NCBI GenBank assembly: GCA_023427545.1
Contig: JAEZBF010000110.1
Span: 1-6,331, forward strand
Direction: 5' to 3'
Length of the DNA: 6,331 bases
From: Pseudomonadota bacterium
GTDB taxonomy: Bacteria; Pseudomonadota; Alphaproteobacteria; Rhizobiales; Devosiaceae
The notes below the pieces were generated by a model that had not been told where the DNA came from, made no database searches, and worked only from the letters and a program-made list of their open reading frames with translations. This document shows positions 4,562 to 6,331 of this stretch, in pieces. Made by a program: the position numbers and the translations under genes. Each line of letters opens with the position of its first letter. Position 1 is the stretch's first letter.

Positions 4562-5737
4562 GTGACCCAGAACGCGGACGAAACCATGGCCGAGCTGGAC
4601 GATACGGGGCTGCGGCCGTTCCATGCCATGGACGTGTTCGACGCGGCGCGCCGGCTCGAGCAGCAGGGGCGGTCGATCTGCTACCTGCAAGCGGGCGAGC
4701 CCAACGTGCCGCCGGCACCGCGGGTGATCGAGGCACTGCGCGGTGCGGTGGCGGCGCCGCAGCTCTACACGCTGCCGCGTGGCGAGACCGGGCTGCGCGA
4801 GGCGTTGGCGGGGTACTACGCAGACCAGCACGGGGTGGCAGTCGAGCCCGAGTCAATCATGGTGACGATGGGCTCGTCGGCGGGGTTCATCCTTGCGCTG
4901 CTGGGCTGTTTCGCGCCGGGTGCGACGATTGCAGTGACGCGGCCGGGGTATCCCGCGTACCTCAACACGACGAGCGCGCTGGGGCTGAAGACGGTGGAGA
5001 TTCCGTTGTCGGCGGCGAACGGGTGGCGGCTGTCCGGCGCTGATGTGGAGGCCGCCTACGCGCGCGAGCCGTTCGCGGGGCTGCTGTTCGCTTCGCCCGC
5101 CAACCCGACGGGCGCGGCGCTGACGCGGGAGGGTCTGGCCGAAGTGGTGGCGGCCTGCGCGCGGCTGGGCGTGCGGCTGATCTCGGAAGAAATCTACCAC
5201 GGGCTCGACTACCGGGGGCCATCGGTGAGCGCGCGGGAGTTCACGGCGGACGCGATCGTCATCAACAGCTTCTCGAAATACTACTGCATGACGGGGTACC
5301 GGGTCGGCTGGATGCTGGTGCCGGAAGAGCTCGCGGCGCGCGTGCTGATGCTGCAGCAGAACCTCTTCATCTCGGCGCCGACGCTCAGCCAGATCGCGGC
5401 GCGGGTGGCGCTCGGCGAGCGGGACTACGCCGAGGCGCAGAAGGCGCACTACGCGCACAACCGGCGGGTCATCAACGACGGGCTAAAGAGCCTGGGGTTT
5501 GGTGATGTCGCCGAGCCGGACGGTGCGTTCTACGCCTTCGTCGACGTATCGCGCTTCACCAACGATTCCATGCGGTTCTGCTACGAGCTGCTGGAGGGCG
5601 CTGGCGTCGCGACGGCGCCCGGGCTCGACTTCGACCGCCGCGACGGGCGCCGGTACTTGCGGTTCTCGTATGCGGGCGCCACCGAGCCGATCGAGATCGC
5701 CCTCGAGCGAATGCAGCGGTTCCTCGCCGGGCGCTAG
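4562..5737 (+). CDS. Class I/II pyridoxal-phosphate aminotransferase
   Basis: A fold-type I PLP enzyme (aspartate aminotransferase superfamily, cytoplasm) that would move an amino group between an amino acid and a 2-oxo acid; the substrate is unknown. From GTG 4562 it has 391 residues; an in-frame stop at 4550-4552 rules out a longer start. ATG 4586 would give 383 residues, and neither start has a strong SD. Landmarks: LQAGEPN (42-48), YTLPRGETGLREAL (69-82), the PLP-phosphate loop GSSAGF (104-109), SPANPTGA (178-185) with Asn181, Tyr212, the Schiff-base lysine K239 in NSFSKYYCMTGYRVGW, phosphate-binding Arg247, and the carboxylate-binding Arg367 in YLRFSY. One key residue differs: the usual SDEIY motif is SEEIY (208-212), so Glu209 replaces the near-universal Asp that holds the pyridine nitrogen. 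It stands alone between a divergent dsbA-like gene and a convergent VOC gene. Confidence 0.93.
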   Translation: MTQNADETMAELDDTGLRPFHAMDVFDAARRLEQQGRSICYLQAGEPNVPPAPRVIEALRGAVAAPQLYTLPRGETGLREALAGYYADQHGVAVEPESIMVTMGSSAGFILALLGCFAPGATIAVTRPGYPAYLNTTSALGLKTVEIPLSAANGWRLSGADVEAAYAREPFAGLLFASPANPTGAALTREGLAEVVAACARLGVRLISEEIYHGLDYRGPSVSAREFTADAIVINSFSKYYCMTGYRVGWMLVPEELAARVLMLQQNLFISAPTLSQIAARVALGERDYAEAQKAHYAHNRRVINDGLKSLGFGDVAEPDGAFYAFVDVSRFTNDSMRFCYELLEGAGVATAPGLDFDRRDGRRYLRFSYAGATEPIEIALERMQRFLAGR

Positions 5738-6108
5738 GCGGCGCGCTGGGCCGGCGAGAAGACGCGCAGGCGGTGGCCGTCCGGGTCGGCAGCGGTGAAG
5801 GTGAGGCCGAAGTTCATGCGGGTCGGCTCCTGGATGATCCTGAGGCCGAGCGCCGCCCATGCATCGCGGGTCTGCTGCACGGCATCATCGGCGGCGACGG
5901 GGAAGCCGAGCTCCATGCCGCCGGGCAGGGTGGCGCGCGGCTCGACCGTGTCGCGGCCCCATAGCCCGAGCCTCAGGCCGTTGGGCAGGACGAACATGGC
6001 GTAGCCGGGACGGCTGTCGACCGGCTCGCTGCCGAGCAGCTTGCTGTAGAGCGCGGCGCTCTTCTGGGCGTCGGCGACGTAGGCGGAGATGAAGTTGAGG
6101 ACGGTCAT
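5734..6108 (-). CDS. VOC-family (glyoxalase/bleomycin-resistance fold) protein
   Basis: A 124-residue single VOC domain, cytoplasmic, from the ATG at 6106-6108 with SD GGAG 7 nt upstream. It has the two beta-alpha-beta-beta-beta halves: NFISAYVADAQKSAALYSKLLG (about 5-26) with YAMFVLPNGLRLGLWGR, then MELGFPVAADDAV (65-77) and TFTAADPDGHRLRVFSP (103-119). The positions that hold metal in glyoxalase I are not clearly filled: there is no His in the first strand, and the strand after DPDGHR carries L-R-V. It therefore looks closer to ligand-binding VOC proteins such as bleomycin- or phenazine-resistance proteins (EhpR-like) than to a metalloenzyme. The ligand is unknown. It follows a WYL-domain regulator on the same strand, probably as one unit, and shares its stop tetranucleotide CTAG with the convergent aminotransferase. 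Confidence 0.88.
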   Translation of the reverse strand: MTVLNFISAYVADAQKSAALYSKLLGSEPVDSRPGYAMFVLPNGLRLGLWGRDTVEPRATLPGGMELGFPVAADDAVQQTRDAWAALGLRIIQEPTRMNFGLTFTAADPDGHRLRVFSPAQRAA

Positions 6109-6111
6109 GGA

Positions 6112-6135
6112 CGTGCTCCGTTGGTGATGAGCACG
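6112..6135 (-). promoter_or_regulatory. Inverted repeat over the SD of the VOC gene
   Basis: CGTGCTC (6112-6118) and GAGCACG (6129-6135) are a perfect 7-bp inverted repeat with a 10-nt spacer, inside the 47-bp gap between the WYL regulator and the VOC gene. In the transcript the arm nearest the ATG contains GAG of the SD GGAG. It could be an RNA hairpin that limits translation or a DNA operator for the adjacent regulator; the sequence cannot separate these. Confidence 0.5.
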
Positions 6136-6155
6136 AGGCTAGAGGCAGGCGGCTG

Positions 6156-6331
6156 TCAGTTTTCGGCAGGAGCCCGCTCGAGCCATCGGACGCGCCATTC
6201 GCGCAACATGACCTGGCGCCGGCGGGGGATGCGCTCGCCGATGGCTGCGGCGGCGACGATGCGGTCGATGCGGAAGTGGCGGTAGTCGGAGCGCAGCTCG
6301 CACCAGGCGCCGACGATGCGGTTCTGCTCGA
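6156..6331 (-). CDS. C-terminal end of a YafY-like (HTH + WYL domain) transcriptional regulator, truncated by the window
   Basis: The frame enters at the right edge and stops at TGA (6156-6158), giving 57 residues. The segment NRIVGAWCELRSDYRHFRIDRI followed by GERIPRRRQVMLREW is characteristic of the C-terminal end of the WYL domain in YafY-type regulators, where WCELR...FR.DRI is the recurrent pattern. In the family an N-terminal DeoR-type HTH precedes this, which would lie outside the window. WYL domains bind small ligands or nucleic acid to control transcription. Its gene ends 47 bp before the VOC gene on the same strand; such regulators often sit next to VOC or similar single-domain stress genes, so it probably controls that gene. 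Confidence 0.85.
   Translation of the reverse strand, partial: EQNRIVGAWCELRSDYRHFRIDRIVAAAAIGERIPRRRQVMLREWRVRWLERAPAEN

Overview
This 6.3-kb, GC-rich window reads as a piece of an alphaproteobacterial chromosome. The strongest clue is the minus-strand run aroQ-accB-accC with a DsbA-family gene nearby, an arrangement typical of Hyphomicrobiales (Rhizobiales) and relatives. The style of the AccC and DsbA-like proteins, and a candidate CtrA-type site, fit that. My guess is a Devosia-like member, but genus level is inference only. No rRNA, tRNA, CRISPR, insertion sequence or phage signature is visible. The coding style is uniform, so nothing looks recently acquired.

Layout. Bases 1-84 (+) hold the last 27 codons of a truncated membrane-type protein. 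Bases 81-188 (-) hold a previously easy-to-miss 35-codon gene for a one-helix membrane protein, ending tail-to-tail in the same TTAG as its neighbour. Upstream of it lie a Shine-Dalgarno (SD) hairpin and a candidate CtrA box. Bases 283-3046 (-) form one tight operon in transcription order: aroQ (type II dehydroquinase, shikimate pathway), accB (biotin carboxyl carrier), accC (biotin carboxylase) and an unrecognised 148-aa gene. The SD of that last gene overlaps the accC stop codon. In many Rhizobiales aat sits in this last position.

A GNAT acetyltransferase (3124-3576, +) diverges from aroQ and runs head-on into a DsbA/ScsC-like periplasmic thioredoxin-fold oxidoreductase (3579-4442, -), with two bases between their stops. 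A class I/II PLP aminotransferase (4562-5737, +) diverges from that gene. It ends in the same CTAG as a convergent VOC (glyoxalase/bleomycin-resistance fold) gene (5734-6108, -). The VOC gene lies 47 bp downstream of a truncated YafY-like WYL-domain regulator (6156-6331, -), and an inverted repeat between the two covers the VOC ribosome-binding site.

Function. AccB and AccC are two of the components of acetyl-CoA carboxylase (first step of fatty-acid synthesis), co-transcribed with a shikimate enzyme, so the core is housekeeping. The DsbA-like, GNAT, aminotransferase and VOC/WYL genes are separate small units packed with almost no spacers: every convergent junction has 0-2 bp between stops, leaving no room for classical terminators. 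I see no clear novel multi-gene system. The points most worth checking are the 35-aa membrane protein with its regulatory leader, the unknown fourth gene of the acc operon, the Asp-to-Glu change at the PLP site of the aminotransferase, and the inverted repeat between the WYL and VOC genes.
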